Assembly: GCF_036195325.1 (NCBI RefSeq)
Contig: NZ_CP108101.1
Span: 6,572,001-6,636,000, forward strand
Reading direction: 5' to 3'
DNA: 64,000 bases
Origin: Streptomyces sp. NBC_00234
GTDB lineage: Bacteria > Actinomycetota > Actinomycetes > Streptomycetales > Streptomycetaceae
Shown here: positions 52,600 to 60,737 of the stretch, one piece after another
Layout: the number at the start of each line of letters is the position of its first letter
Numbering within the stretch: position 1 is the first letter of the stretch
Program-made: the position numbers and the translations under genes
Notes under the pieces: generated by a model
Told to the model about the DNA's origin: nothing
Seen by the model: the letters and a program-made list of their open reading frames with translations, nothing else
Databases searched by the model: none

Positions 52600-53456
52600 C
52601 CCATTCCGCGCCCTCGGCCACCGCGCTCTACGACATCCCGGGACCGCTGACACGCAAACGGCACCGTGTGTACGGCATCGTGTCCACGGTCCTGATCCTC
52701 GCGCTGCTCGGCTGGATCATCTATCTGCTCTTCGACACCGAGCAGTTCACCAGCGAGAAGTGGGCGCCCTTCCAGTACAAGGGCATCCAGGAACTCCTGC
52801 TGCGCGGACTCGGCAACACCCTCAAGGCGTTCGCGTACGCCGCGGTGCTCTCGCTCGCGCTCGGCGCCGTCCTCGCGGTCGGGCGGCTCTCCGTCCACCG
52901 GTCGGTCCGCTGGATCTCGACCCTGCTCGTCGAGTTCTTCCGGGCGATGCCCGTCCTGGTGATGATCTTCTTCATCTTCGTGGCACTCAAGGTGCAGCCG
53001 CTGCCCGCCCTGGTGGCGGGGCTGACCCTCTACAACGGTTCCGTGCTCGCCGAGGTGTTCCGTACCGGAATCCACTCGGTGGACCGCGGCCAGCGGGAAG
53101 CCGCGTACGCGCTCGGAATGCGCAAGACACAGGTCACGACCTATGTGCTGGCGCCGCAGGCGGTGCGGGCCATGCTGCCCACCATCATCAGCCAGTTGGT
53201 GGTGGCACTGAAGGACACCTCGCTCGGATACCTGATCACCTACGAGGAGTTCCTCCACGCGGGGAAGCTGATCGCGTCGAACCTCGACTACGATCTCCCT
53301 TTCATCCCTGTGGTGATGGTGATCTCGCCCATTTACATCGGGCTCTGCATGCTGCTCTCATGGTTCGCCACGTGGGTGGCCAAGCGGGAGCGGCGCAACG
53401 TCAAGACCAAGGCCGTCGAGATCGCTCCCGCGGAACCGGGAACGCTGCTGCCCTGA
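52596..53456 (+). CDS. gluD: Amino acid ABC transporter permease 2
   Basis: This 286-residue permease has an N-terminal helix (VYGIVSTVLILALLGWIIYLLF), then the same five-helix core with RTGIHSVDRGQREAAYALGMRKTQVTTYVLAPQAVRAMLPT. Polar C-terminal tail. It forms the heterodimeric channel with gluC. No obvious terminator in the next 190 bases. Confidence 0.93.
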   Translation: MTHSAPSATALYDIPGPLTRKRHRVYGIVSTVLILALLGWIIYLLFDTEQFTSEKWAPFQYKGIQELLLRGLGNTLKAFAYAAVLSLALGAVLAVGRLSVHRSVRWISTLLVEFFRAMPVLVMIFFIFVALKVQPLPALVAGLTLYNGSVLAEVFRTGIHSVDRGQREAAYALGMRKTQVTTYVLAPQAVRAMLPTIISQLVVALKDTSLGYLITYEEFLHAGKLIASNLDYDLPFIPVVMVISPIYIGLCMLLSWFATWVAKRERRNVKTKAVEIAPAEPGTLLP

Positions 53457-53648
53457 GGGCAGTGGCCGAGCAGTACCCGTCCGGCAGCAGCCGGTGATCA
53501 CTTCACGCGCGGCGGAACCGGGACATGATCCGGTTCCGTGCCGGGCGAGGAGAAGGTCAGCTGCGCGCCGGTCGGGTTGTGCTCGACATGCCGAGCGGCC
53601 CCACGTCGTGCAGTACGCGACGAGGGTGCCGCTCTTCCCGTTCTCCGG

Positions 53649-54395
53649 TCAGCTCGTGGCCCGGTGCGAGGTGCGCGGGGCGGCCGGCAGGGGTGCCTGC
53701 GCGGCCCGGGTCACATCGGCGACCTGCTCCACGACATCGGGGCCGTACGCCTGCGAGTTCACGACCTTCAGGAGCAGGCAGAAGGTGCTGTTGCCGTGCT
53801 TGCGGTGCAGCTTCTCGTAGTTGCGGCTCAAGTAGCGGGACGCCGCCTGGTTGGTGATCGCCTGCTGCCCGCAGAAGAGGAAGACCGGCCGGGTGTCCTG
53901 GCCGGCCGTCAGCCGGGCGAGGAGCACGTACTCGGAGACGCCCTTCTCGGCCAGGTACCGCTCCGAACCGATCTGGAAGGCGCCCCGTTCGGGCCCGGGC
54001 TCCGCATCCGTGTTCACCCGCACGCCGGGCAGCAGCGAATGCAGATGGGCGGCCATTCTGCGGTTGGAGCCCGGTCCGCCGACACAGAACTCCGTACGCT
54101 CACCGAACCCCTGCTGGGCGACGTCGTGGGAAATGATCTGCGCGTGCGCCTGGCAGTCCTTGATCAGCGCGGAGAGTTCGAGCAGGGCGAAGACGTCGTA
54201 GCGATGGACGGCCCCGTTGCCACCCGCGTCGCGGTTGACGACCAGCAGGCACTCGGAGTTGCCGGGCAGGCCGAAGAATGCCTGCTTGCGGCGGAGCCTG
54301 CGCCGCCAGAGGTAGGTGCGGGCGAGCCAGCCGAGGGCGGCGCTGATGGCAGCCGCTATGACACCCAGCACGATGTTGCGTACGTCGTCGGTCAT
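53649..54395 (-). CDS. Membrane-anchored protein with Rossmann-like domain, function unknown
   Basis: 248 residues. One transmembrane helix at residues 8-28 (IVLGVIAAAISAALGWLARTYLW), a basic stop RRRLRRKQ, then a large domain. That domain begins SECLLVVNRDAGGNGAVHRYDVFALLELSALIKDCQAHAQIIS and has FCVGGPGSNRRMAAHLHSLLPGV, an alternating strand-helix pattern with a GGPGSN loop that suggests nucleotide or ligand binding. RPVFLFCGQQAITNQAASRYL lies in the second half. Similar proteins occur in other Streptomyces but I know no function. Between its stop and gluD a 190-base gap holds no complete gene. Confidence 0.75.
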   Translation of the reverse strand: MTDDVRNIVLGVIAAAISAALGWLARTYLWRRRLRRKQAFFGLPGNSECLLVVNRDAGGNGAVHRYDVFALLELSALIKDCQAHAQIISHDVAQQGFGERTEFCVGGPGSNRRMAAHLHSLLPGVRVNTDAEPGPERGAFQIGSERYLAEKGVSEYVLLARLTAGQDTRPVFLFCGQQAITNQAASRYLSRNYEKLHRKHGNSTFCLLLKVVNSQAYGPDVVEQVADVTRAAQAPLPAAPRTSHRATS

Positions 54396-54413
54396 GGGCG
54401 GGCATGTTAGCGG

Positions 54414-54503
54414 TCGTCCGGGCTCTTGTTCGAGGCGGTCCAGAGGGCGGGGGCGGTGCGGAGCTGCCCTGCGCGGTGCGTGCGTCGTTCCGTCGGGCGG
54501 TTC
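54414..54503. repeat. Left copy of a degenerate ~100-bp direct repeat
   Basis: 54414-54503 resembles 55005-55110: GTCGTCCGGG, CTTGT-CGAGGCGGTCC, GGGGCGG, CCCTGCGCGG and an exact 20-base TGCGTCGTTCCGTCGGGCGG (54480-54499 and 55089-55108). The pair flanks the small membrane protein gene. The right copy includes the start of the gamma-glutamyltransferase gene, so the left copy looks like a duplicate of that gene's leader. Confidence 0.7.
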
Positions 54504-54584
54504 GGTGACCAGTAAATCCGAACAACCGCGGGGGCAGGTATGATCCGCCGCCTGCCCCACCGCCGACTCTGCGAGGCAGGCCAT

Positions 54585-54920
54585 ATGGAGATACTTCTCG
54601 GCCCTGTGCTGTTCACATCGCTCGGGCTGCTGTACATGACCAACCCCCGGGGACTCGGCGACGCGGCGTTCCGGCACATGAACAAGTACCCCAAGACCGA
54701 CTGGTCCCCCGAAGGGGCGCGACGGCAGGCTTTCGTGATGGGCAGAACAGCCTTCGCCATCGGCGGCGGTGCGCTGATCTGGGTGCTTCTCCTGGAGTTC
54801 GAGGCAAGCCGGCCCGTCAAGGTGGTCTTCCTGGCAGCCGCGATTCCCTGCGCTCTCGCTCTCGTACTCTTCACGATCATCGACACCCACACGCGCGCGT
54901 CGGAGCAGCGCCGGCCGTAG
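54585..54920 (+). CDS. Small membrane protein, family not recognised
   Basis: This 111-residue protein has hydrophobic segments at about 1-18, 52-68 and 77-98 with a conserved-looking middle (NPRGLGDAAFRHMNKYPKTDWSPEGARRQAFVMGRTAFAIGGG). ATG at 54585; an ATG at 54540 would add 15 basic residues. It lies between two copies of a degenerate direct repeat. Function unknown. Confidence 0.7.
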   Translation: MEILLGPVLFTSLGLLYMTNPRGLGDAAFRHMNKYPKTDWSPEGARRQAFVMGRTAFAIGGGALIWVLLLEFEASRPVKVVFLAAAIPCALALVLFTIIDTHTRASEQRRP

Positions 54921-55087
54921 ACAGCCTGCCGTTCCGGCGGCAGGCCCCGGGTTGTCCGACGCGACATCCGTTCTCGGGCATCTTCGCTCCGTGGGCAACC
55001 GTCGTCCGGGTTCTTGTCCGAGGCGGTCCTGACGATCGGGGCGGGGCGGAGTTACCCTGCGCGGACGATCCTTCAGTGGAGGTGCGC

Positions 55088-56887
55088 ATGCGTCGTTCCG
55101 TCGGGCGGAATGTCTCGTTCTTAGGTGTTCTCGTCGTCATCGCCTCGGTCGGGGCAGCCGCCCCCGCCGGTTCCGCGACACCGGCCGGGCCGCCGGCCAA
55201 GTCGCCGGTGGCGGTGGGGTACGGAGGCGCGGTGGCGAGCGTCGACGCGGATGCCTCGGCCGCCGGTATCGAGGTACTCCGCAGCGGGGGCAACGCGGTC
55301 GACGCGGCCGTGGCGACCGCGGCGGCGCTCGGGGTCACCGAGCCGTACTCTGCGGGCATCGGCGGTGGTGGTTACTTCGTCTACTACGACGCCGCGCGGC
55401 GCACCGTGCAGACCGTCGACGGCCGCGAGACCGCCCCGCGCAGCGCGGACTCCTCGCTCTTCCTGGAGGACGGGAAGCCGATCGCGTTCAGCGAGGCCAT
55501 GACCAGCGGGCTCGGCGTCGGAACGCCCGGCACCCCGGCCACCTGGGACAGTGCGCTCGACGCGTGGGGGAGCAAGTCCCTGCGCCAGTTGCTGAAACCC
55601 GCCCAGCGGCTCGCCCGGGACGGCTTCGTCGTGGACGGCACGTTCCGTTCGCAGACCGAGGGCAACCAGGCCAGGTTCGCGGACTTCCCGGCCTCGGCGA
55701 AGCTCTTCCTGCCGGACGGGCAACTCCCCCAGACCGGCTCGGTGTTCAAGAACCCCGATCTCGCGCGCACCTACGAGAAGCTGGGCCGCGAAGGTGTCGA
55801 CGCCCTGTACCGGGGCGAGCTGGCCGAGGACATCGTGTCGACGGTCCGGAATCCGCCCGTCGATCCGAAGGCGACCCGGGTGGTGCGGTCCGGTGATCTG
55901 ACGGCCAAGGACCTGAAGCGGTACCGCACGCTGCGCCAGGCCCCGACCAGGGTCGGCTACCGGGGGCTGGACGTGTACGGCATGGCGCCGTCCTCCTCCG
56001 GCGGTACGAGCGTCGGCGAGGCGCTCAACATCCTGGAGTCCACGGACCTGTCGAAGGCGGGCCCGGAGCAGTATCTGCACCGCCTGATCGAGTCGAGCCG
56101 GATCGCGTTCGCCGACCGCGGACGCTGGGTCGGCGACCCCGCGTTCGAGGACGTACCCGTGCGGGAACTGCTCAGCCAGCGGTTCGCGGACGCCCGGGAG
56201 TGCCTGATCCAGGACGACAAGGCGCTGACCAGCCCGCTCGCCCCCGGTGACCCGCGTGACCCGGCCGCCTGCGCGAGCAGCGGCGAGGCCGCCCCGACGA
56301 CGTACGAGGGGGAGAACACCACGCATCTGACCGCGGCCGACAAGTGGGGCAACGTCGTGGCGTACACCCTGACCATCGAGTCGACCGGCGGCAGCGGCAT
56401 CACGGTGCCGGGGCGTGGCTTCCTGCTCAACAACGAGCTGACCGACTTCTCCTTCGCGCCCGCGAGTCCGGCGGTCCACGACCCCAATCTGCCGGGTCCG
56501 GGCAAGCGGCCCCGGTCGTCGATCTCGCCGACCATCGTGCTGAAGGACGGCGAACCGGTTCTGGCGCTGGGCTCGCCCGGTGGCGCGACCATCATCACGA
56601 CCGTCCTGCAGACCCTGACCGGGCACCTCGACCGCGGGCTCCCGCTCGTCGAGGCGATCGCGGCGCCGCGCGCCAGCCAGCGCAACTCGCCGACGACGGA
56701 GATCGAGCCCGGACTGTGGGACAGCCCGGTCCGCGCCCAGCTCGAATCGCTCGGGCACGTCTTCAAGCTGAACCCGGAGATCGGGGCGGCGACCGGTGTG
56801 CAGCGGCTGCCCGACGGGCGCTGGGTCGCGGCGGCGGAAAAGGTGCGCCGGGGCGGGGGCTCGGCCATGGTGGTGCATCCGGGCTGA
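55088..56887 (+). CDS. ggt: Gamma-glutamyltransferase
   Basis: This 599-residue secreted precursor hydrolyses or transfers gamma-glutamyl groups from glutathione-like compounds. Signal peptide MRRSVGRN plus a hydrophobic core, with cleavage near AGSA. Large-subunit signatures are SGGNAVDAAVATAAALGVTEPYSAGIGGGGYF and DGRETAPRSA. The autocleavage/catalytic Thr is in ENTTHLTAADKWGN (about residue 412), followed by the lid and ITVPGRGFLLNNELTDFSF and PRSSISPTIVLKDGEP. ATG at 55088 after GGAGGTGCGC. Complete. Confidence 0.96.
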   Translation: MRRSVGRNVSFLGVLVVIASVGAAAPAGSATPAGPPAKSPVAVGYGGAVASVDADASAAGIEVLRSGGNAVDAAVATAAALGVTEPYSAGIGGGGYFVYYDAARRTVQTVDGRETAPRSADSSLFLEDGKPIAFSEAMTSGLGVGTPGTPATWDSALDAWGSKSLRQLLKPAQRLARDGFVVDGTFRSQTEGNQARFADFPASAKLFLPDGQLPQTGSVFKNPDLARTYEKLGREGVDALYRGELAEDIVSTVRNPPVDPKATRVVRSGDLTAKDLKRYRTLRQAPTRVGYRGLDVYGMAPSSSGGTSVGEALNILESTDLSKAGPEQYLHRLIESSRIAFADRGRWVGDPAFEDVPVRELLSQRFADARECLIQDDKALTSPLAPGDPRDPAACASSGEAAPTTYEGENTTHLTAADKWGNVVAYTLTIESTGGSGITVPGRGFLLNNELTDFSFAPASPAVHDPNLPGPGKRPRSSISPTIVLKDGEPVLALGSPGGATIITTVLQTLTGHLDRGLPLVEAIAAPRASQRNSPTTEIEPGLWDSPVRAQLESLGHVFKLNPEIGAATGVQRLPDGRWVAAAEKVRRGGGSAMVVHPG

Positions 56888-56910
56888 CGATCATGATCGA
56901 ACGGTTGTGG

Positions 56911-56953
56911 CCCCGGGGCCGGTACGACGCGTCGCGTCGTACCGGCCCCGGGG
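56911..56953. terminator. 20-bp perfect hairpin after ggt
   Basis: CCCCGGGGCCGGTACGACGC (56911-56930) is the exact reverse complement of 56934-56953 with a 3-base loop, 24 bases after the ggt stop. Confidence 0.85.
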
Positions 56954-57029
56954 TCTTGATGCGGGCATGCCCGCATTCATCAGGGAGGCCCGCGAGGGAC
57001 CTCCGGATCCAGCGAAAGGCATCCCCACG

Positions 57030-57725
57030 GTGCGCACACGCATGCTTGCCCTGTCCGCCGCCTCCGGCGCCGCTCTGATCGCCGCCGCGGCCATGCCCGC
57101 CACGGCTGGCGGCCGTGCCGCTCCCCACGAGGCCGCGGAGGGCTCGGTGAGCGCCGCCGCGCTCCTGGCCGAAGTGCGGTCCTGCACGCGGATCTCGAAG
57201 GGGAAGTACCGGACGGACCAGGGGCGCCGGGCGACCGTGCCGGTCTGCGGGAAGAACGGTGCCGTGTTCTGGAAGGCGGACATGGACATCGACTGCGACG
57301 GCCGGTCGACGAAGGCCTGCAACAAGAAGACGGACCCGTACTTCCTGCCGGAGACGGCGTTCCAGAGCTCACGCGGGAAGCCCCTGGACTCCGCCGCTCT
57401 GCCGTTCGTCGTCGTGCCGGGTCCTGGGCCGCTCTGGGACTACCGCGCGTCGGGCATCAAGGGCGGCGGCGTGGTCGCCGTCATCCACCGGAACCGGGTG
57501 CGGTACGCGGTCGTCGGGGACACCGGGCCCGCCGGGGTCATCGGCGAGGCGTCGTACGCCTCCGCCAAGGCCCTCGGTATCGACCCCGATCCGACGAGCG
57601 GCGGCGTCGCGTCAGGGGTGACGTACATCCTGTTCAAGAACTCGCGGGTGTCGCCCATCGAGAGCCACCGCGCGGCTGTCACCGCCGGCACCGCGCTGGC
57701 CAGGGAGTTCATCGGGAAGAACTGA
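57030..57725 (+). CDS. Secreted GH75 chitosanase
   Basis: This 231-residue precursor has a signal peptide (VRTRMLALSAASGAALIAAA, cleavage near ATAGG). The fold is that of fungal-type family 75 chitosanases: DMDIDCDGRSTKACNKKTDPYFLPETAF, LPFVVVPGPGPLWDYR, GGGVVAVIHRNRVRYAVVGDTGPAGVIGEASY. The predicted catalytic pair is Asp164 and Glu173, nine apart as in the Fusarium enzyme (Asp160/Glu169). GTG start at 57030 after AAAGG. This is the third chitosanase in the window and of a different fold from the two GH46 genes. Confidence 0.9.
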   Translation: MRTRMLALSAASGAALIAAAAMPATAGGRAAPHEAAEGSVSAAALLAEVRSCTRISKGKYRTDQGRRATVPVCGKNGAVFWKADMDIDCDGRSTKACNKKTDPYFLPETAFQSSRGKPLDSAALPFVVVPGPGPLWDYRASGIKGGGVVAVIHRNRVRYAVVGDTGPAGVIGEASYASAKALGIDPDPTSGGVASGVTYILFKNSRVSPIESHRAAVTAGTALAREFIGKN

Positions 57726-57737
57726 CGGCGGCGGGTG

Positions 57738-58505
57738 TCAGAGCGCGGTGAGGATGCGGGGGCCCTCGTCCGTGATCGCCACCGTGTGCTCGGCGTGGGC
57801 CGCCCGGCTGCCGTCGGTCGTACGGAGCGTCCAGCCGTCCCGGTCCGGATGGAAGGTGTCGACTCCGCCGGCGATCAGCATCGGCTCGATCGCGAGCACC
57901 ATCCCGTGCCGCAGGGGCATGCCGCGGCCGGGGCGTCCCTCGTTCGGGACGCCCGGGTCCTCGTGCATCGACCGGCCCACGCCGTGGCCGCCGAAGCCCT
58001 CCGGGATGCCGTACCCGGCACGGCGGCACACGGTGCCGATCGCGTGCGCGATGTCGCCGATCCGGTTGCCGACGACCGCCGCCGCGATGCCCGCGTCGAG
58101 CGCGGCGAACGCCGTGTCGATCAGCCTGGTGTCCGCGGGGCGGGCCCGGCCGACGGTGAAGCTGATGGCCGAGTCGCCCACCCAGCCGTTCAGGGTCGCG
58201 CCCGCGTCGATGCTCACCAGGTCGCCGTCCCGGAGCCGCTCCGCCGTGGGGATGCCGTGCACGATCGCGTCGTTCACGGACACGCAGATCACCGCGGGGA
58301 ACGGGGTGGGGGCGAAGTGCGGCCGGTAGTTCAGGAACGGCGAGGTGGCTCCCGCCTCGCGCAGCACCTCGCGGGCCGCCTCGTCGAGCTCGCGCGGCGA
58401 TACGCCGACGGCCGCCGCTTCCCGTGTGGTGGTCAGAATCTGTGCGACGACCCGGCCGGCCTCGCGCATCGCCTCGATGGATGTGTCTGTCTTGAGTTGC
58501 ACCAT
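57738..58505 (-). CDS. map: Type I methionine aminopeptidase
   Basis: This 255-residue enzyme removes N-terminal Met. All metal ligands are present: SIDAGATLNGW and VGDSAISF (two Asp), GHGVGRSMHEDP (His), VLAIEPM and AEHTVAIT (two Glu). It is probably a second MAP; the housekeeping one in Streptomyces lies in the ribosomal protein operon with adk and infA, absent here. It is divergent from an XRE regulator with a 41-base gap containing a palindrome. Confidence 0.95.
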   Translation of the reverse strand: MVQLKTDTSIEAMREAGRVVAQILTTTREAAAVGVSPRELDEAAREVLREAGATSPFLNYRPHFAPTPFPAVICVSVNDAIVHGIPTAERLRDGDLVSIDAGATLNGWVGDSAISFTVGRARPADTRLIDTAFAALDAGIAAAVVGNRIGDIAHAIGTVCRRAGYGIPEGFGGHGVGRSMHEDPGVPNEGRPGRGMPLRHGMVLAIEPMLIAGGVDTFHPDRDGWTLRTTDGSRAAHAEHTVAITDEGPRILTAL

Positions 58506-58515
58506 GCCAATTACT

Positions 58516-58534
58516 ATACCGGTCCCGGCGGTAT
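58516..58534. promoter_or_regulatory. Palindrome between map and XRE genes
   Basis: ATACCG-N7-CGGTAT (58516-58521, 58529-58534) fills the 41-base gap between the divergent starts; TATACC and TATTAGAAT nearby resemble -10 elements on each strand. It is a likely operator for the XRE protein. Confidence 0.55.
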
Positions 58535-58546
58535 TAGAATGACGGC

Positions 58547-58870
58547 ATGGTACGAACTCCTCTGACCCCGGAAGAACGCGCTCGCGGCGAACGGCTCGGC
58601 CGACTGCTGCGCGAGGCGCGCGAGGACCGCAGCATGGTCGCGGTCGCGGCGAGCGCCGGAATCTCCGCCGAGACCCTCCGCAAGATCGAGACGGGCCGGG
58701 CCCCCACCCCCGCCTTCTTCACGGTCGCCGCCCTCGCCGGTGCCCTCGGCCTCTCGATGGACGAGCTGCTCGCCCACTGCGCGGCCGGGCCCGCGGACGG
58801 CGCCACGCGGCCCGGACCGCAGGAACAGGAGGCTCCGCCCACGCTGCTCCCGCTCCCGCTCACCGCCTGA
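58547..58870 (+). CDS. XRE-family helix-turn-helix regulator
   Basis: This 107-residue protein has a Cro/C1-type HTH: RLGRLLREAREDRSMVAVAASAGISAETLRKIETGRAPTPAFFTVAALAGALGLSMDELL (residues 15-75), followed by a Pro/Gln-rich tail. Divergent from map; the pair and the operator between them suggest that it controls itself and the aminopeptidase. Confidence 0.92.
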   Translation: MVRTPLTPEERARGERLGRLLREAREDRSMVAVAASAGISAETLRKIETGRAPTPAFFTVAALAGALGLSMDELLAHCAAGPADGATRPGPQEQEAPPTLLPLPLTA

Positions 58871-58970
58871 CCCCGCCCGTACGGACGTCCCGCACCCGTC
58901 GTCCCGGAAGGCGGCCCGGTCGGCGCAACAGATCCTGCGCCGCCGCGCCCCCCGGGCCACCGTGGGACAC

Positions 58971-60203
58971 GTGTCCGTAAGAAGAAGCGTCACCGCCGCC
59001 CTGCTCAGCTCCCTCTTCCTGCTCCCTGCCTGCGCGCCCGCCGCGCGCGACTCGGCCGCGCCGGGCGACACGGCGGGGCCGGTGGCCTTCCGTCACCCGG
59101 GCGTGGTGGTGAGCGGCTCCCAGCTCAAGGCCGTACGCGCGCACGTGGCGGCCGGTCAGGAGCCGTGGAAGTCCGCCTTCGCGGCGATGCGCGTCAGCCG
59201 GTACGCCTCGCTCGGCTACCGCCCCGCGCCGGCCGCGGTGGTGGCCTGCCCGCCGAACTCCGGGCCGCCCGCCTGCCTCGCGGAGCGCGAGGACGCCGTC
59301 GCCGCGTACACCCAGGCCCTGCTGTGGCAGCTCACCGGGAAGCCCGCGCACGCGGCGAAGGCCGTCGAGATCATGGACGCCTGGTCCGCCGTCGTCAAGA
59401 AGCACACCGAGGGCAACGCGGACCTCCAGACCGCCTGGGCGGGTTCCTCCTGGGCGAGGGCGGCCGACCTCGTGCACGCCACCTATCCGCAATGGGGAGG
59501 GCCTGCGGTCCAGCGCTTCAAGTGGATGCTCCGCAAGGCGTATCTGCCGGCCGTGACCGCCAAGGTCCCCGACTACAACGGCAATTGGGAACTGGCGATG
59601 ACGGACGCGGCCATGAGCATGAGCGTCTTCCTGGAGGACCGCACCGTCTTCGAAGCCGCCCTGCGCCGCTACCGGGACCGGGTCCCCGCCTACTTCTACC
59701 TCGCCTCCGACGGCGACCTGCCCAAGGCGCCCGCCGCCGGCACCATCGACACCGCGGACGAGCTCGGCACGTACTGGTTCGGGCAACGGAAGTACGTCGA
59801 CGGACTCGGCCAGGAGACCTGCCGCAACTTCATGCACGTCGGCTACTCCCTCGCGGCGACCGCGCACATCGCCGAGACCGCCTGGCACCAGGGCATCGAC
59901 CTCTACACGGAGGAGGCCGACCGGCTCACCGCCGCGCTGGAATTCCATGCCCGCTACCAGCTGGGTGAGGCCCCTCCCGGGTGGCTGTGCGGCGGCAAGG
60001 TCGAGCGGACCATGGGCCCGGACGTCGAGGTGGCGCTCAACCACCTGGGCAACCGGATGCACCGGGAACTCCCGTACACCGAGAAGCTCGCCGCGCGGCA
60101 GCGGCCGGCGGGGACCGACGACCTCTTCGTCGCCTGGGAGACCCTGACCCATGCCGGGAACCCGGGCACCACCGGTGACCGCGGGGAGGACGGGGACGCG
60201 TAA
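58971..60203 (+). CDS. Alginate lyase-like lipoprotein
   Basis: This 410-residue protein has a lipobox LPAC (about 20) after a hydrophobic leader and an alginate-lyase (PL5-type) alpha-barrel: HPGVVVSGSQLKAVRAHVAAGQEPWKSAFAAM, YTQALLWQLTGKPAHAAKAVEIMDAWS, NGNWELAMTDAAMSMSVFLEDR, ETCRNFMHVGYSLAATAHIAETAWHQG. The NGNWE and RNFMHV segments hold the residues expected in the cleft. Cleaves a uronic-acid polymer, identity unknown; Streptomyces homologues are only annotated by domain. GTG at 58971 (or 58962). Confidence 0.85.
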   Translation: MSVRRSVTAALLSSLFLLPACAPAARDSAAPGDTAGPVAFRHPGVVVSGSQLKAVRAHVAAGQEPWKSAFAAMRVSRYASLGYRPAPAAVVACPPNSGPPACLAEREDAVAAYTQALLWQLTGKPAHAAKAVEIMDAWSAVVKKHTEGNADLQTAWAGSSWARAADLVHATYPQWGGPAVQRFKWMLRKAYLPAVTAKVPDYNGNWELAMTDAAMSMSVFLEDRTVFEAALRRYRDRVPAYFYLASDGDLPKAPAAGTIDTADELGTYWFGQRKYVDGLGQETCRNFMHVGYSLAATAHIAETAWHQGIDLYTEEADRLTAALEFHARYQLGEAPPGWLCGGKVERTMGPDVEVALNHLGNRMHRELPYTEKLAARQRPAGTDDLFVAWETLTHAGNPGTTGDRGEDGDA

Positions 60204-60213
60204 GGTCGCGCCC

Positions 60214-60594
60214 GTGACTCTTCAGGACTTCGCGCGCAGTGAGTACGTCAGCCTGACCACCTACCGGAAGGACGGCACGCCCGTCGCCACGCCCGTCTGG
60301 GCCGCGGCCGACGGAGAGGTGCTGTACGTCTGGACCCGCTCCGACTCGTGGAAGGTGAAGCGGCTGCGCAACGACGGCCGCGTCACCGTCACGGTCTGCG
60401 ATGTGCGGGGCCGGATCGCCGAGGGCGCCCCGAGCGCCGAGGGTACGGGGCAGCTGCTGGACGAGGTCGGGACCCGGAAGGTCCGTAAGGTCATCGGCCG
60501 CAAGTACACCTGGAAGTACTGGCTCCTCGACTGGCCCGCGACGGTCGCGCGGCTCGGCAAGCGCCCGCACACGGGCATCGCGATCACTTTCTGA
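60214..60594 (+). CDS. PPOX-class F420/FMN-dependent oxidoreductase
   Basis: This 126-residue split-beta-barrel protein has EYVSLTTYRKDGTPVATPVWAAADGEVLYVWTRSDSWKVKRLRNDGRVTVTVCDVRG, the pattern of pyridoxamine-5'-phosphate-oxidase-like F420-binding proteins. GTG start 10 bases after the preceding stop, so possibly co-transcribed with it. Function unassigned. Confidence 0.88.
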   Translation: MTLQDFARSEYVSLTTYRKDGTPVATPVWAAADGEVLYVWTRSDSWKVKRLRNDGRVTVTVCDVRGRIAEGAPSAEGTGQLLDEVGTRKVRKVIGRKYTWKYWLLDWPATVARLGKRPHTGIAITF

Positions 60595-60737
60595 GACCCT
60601 CGCCCGAGGGGGCGTGCGGCGTCGCGGCGAGCGTCGACCGCAGCCTGCGCGAAAAGCCCGCGTAGCCGTCCCGTAACACGCCTGCGATCGAATACCGCGG
60701 ACTGGAAGGTTCCAGTCGACGGTCGGCGAGGGCGACG

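Noticed and set aside
53461-53648. Possible short gene tail on the minus strand (ends HVEHNPTGAQLTFSS and a PPRVK tail)
   Set aside because: About 30 codons of plausible sequence but no start or recognisable family; could be chance in GC-rich DNA.
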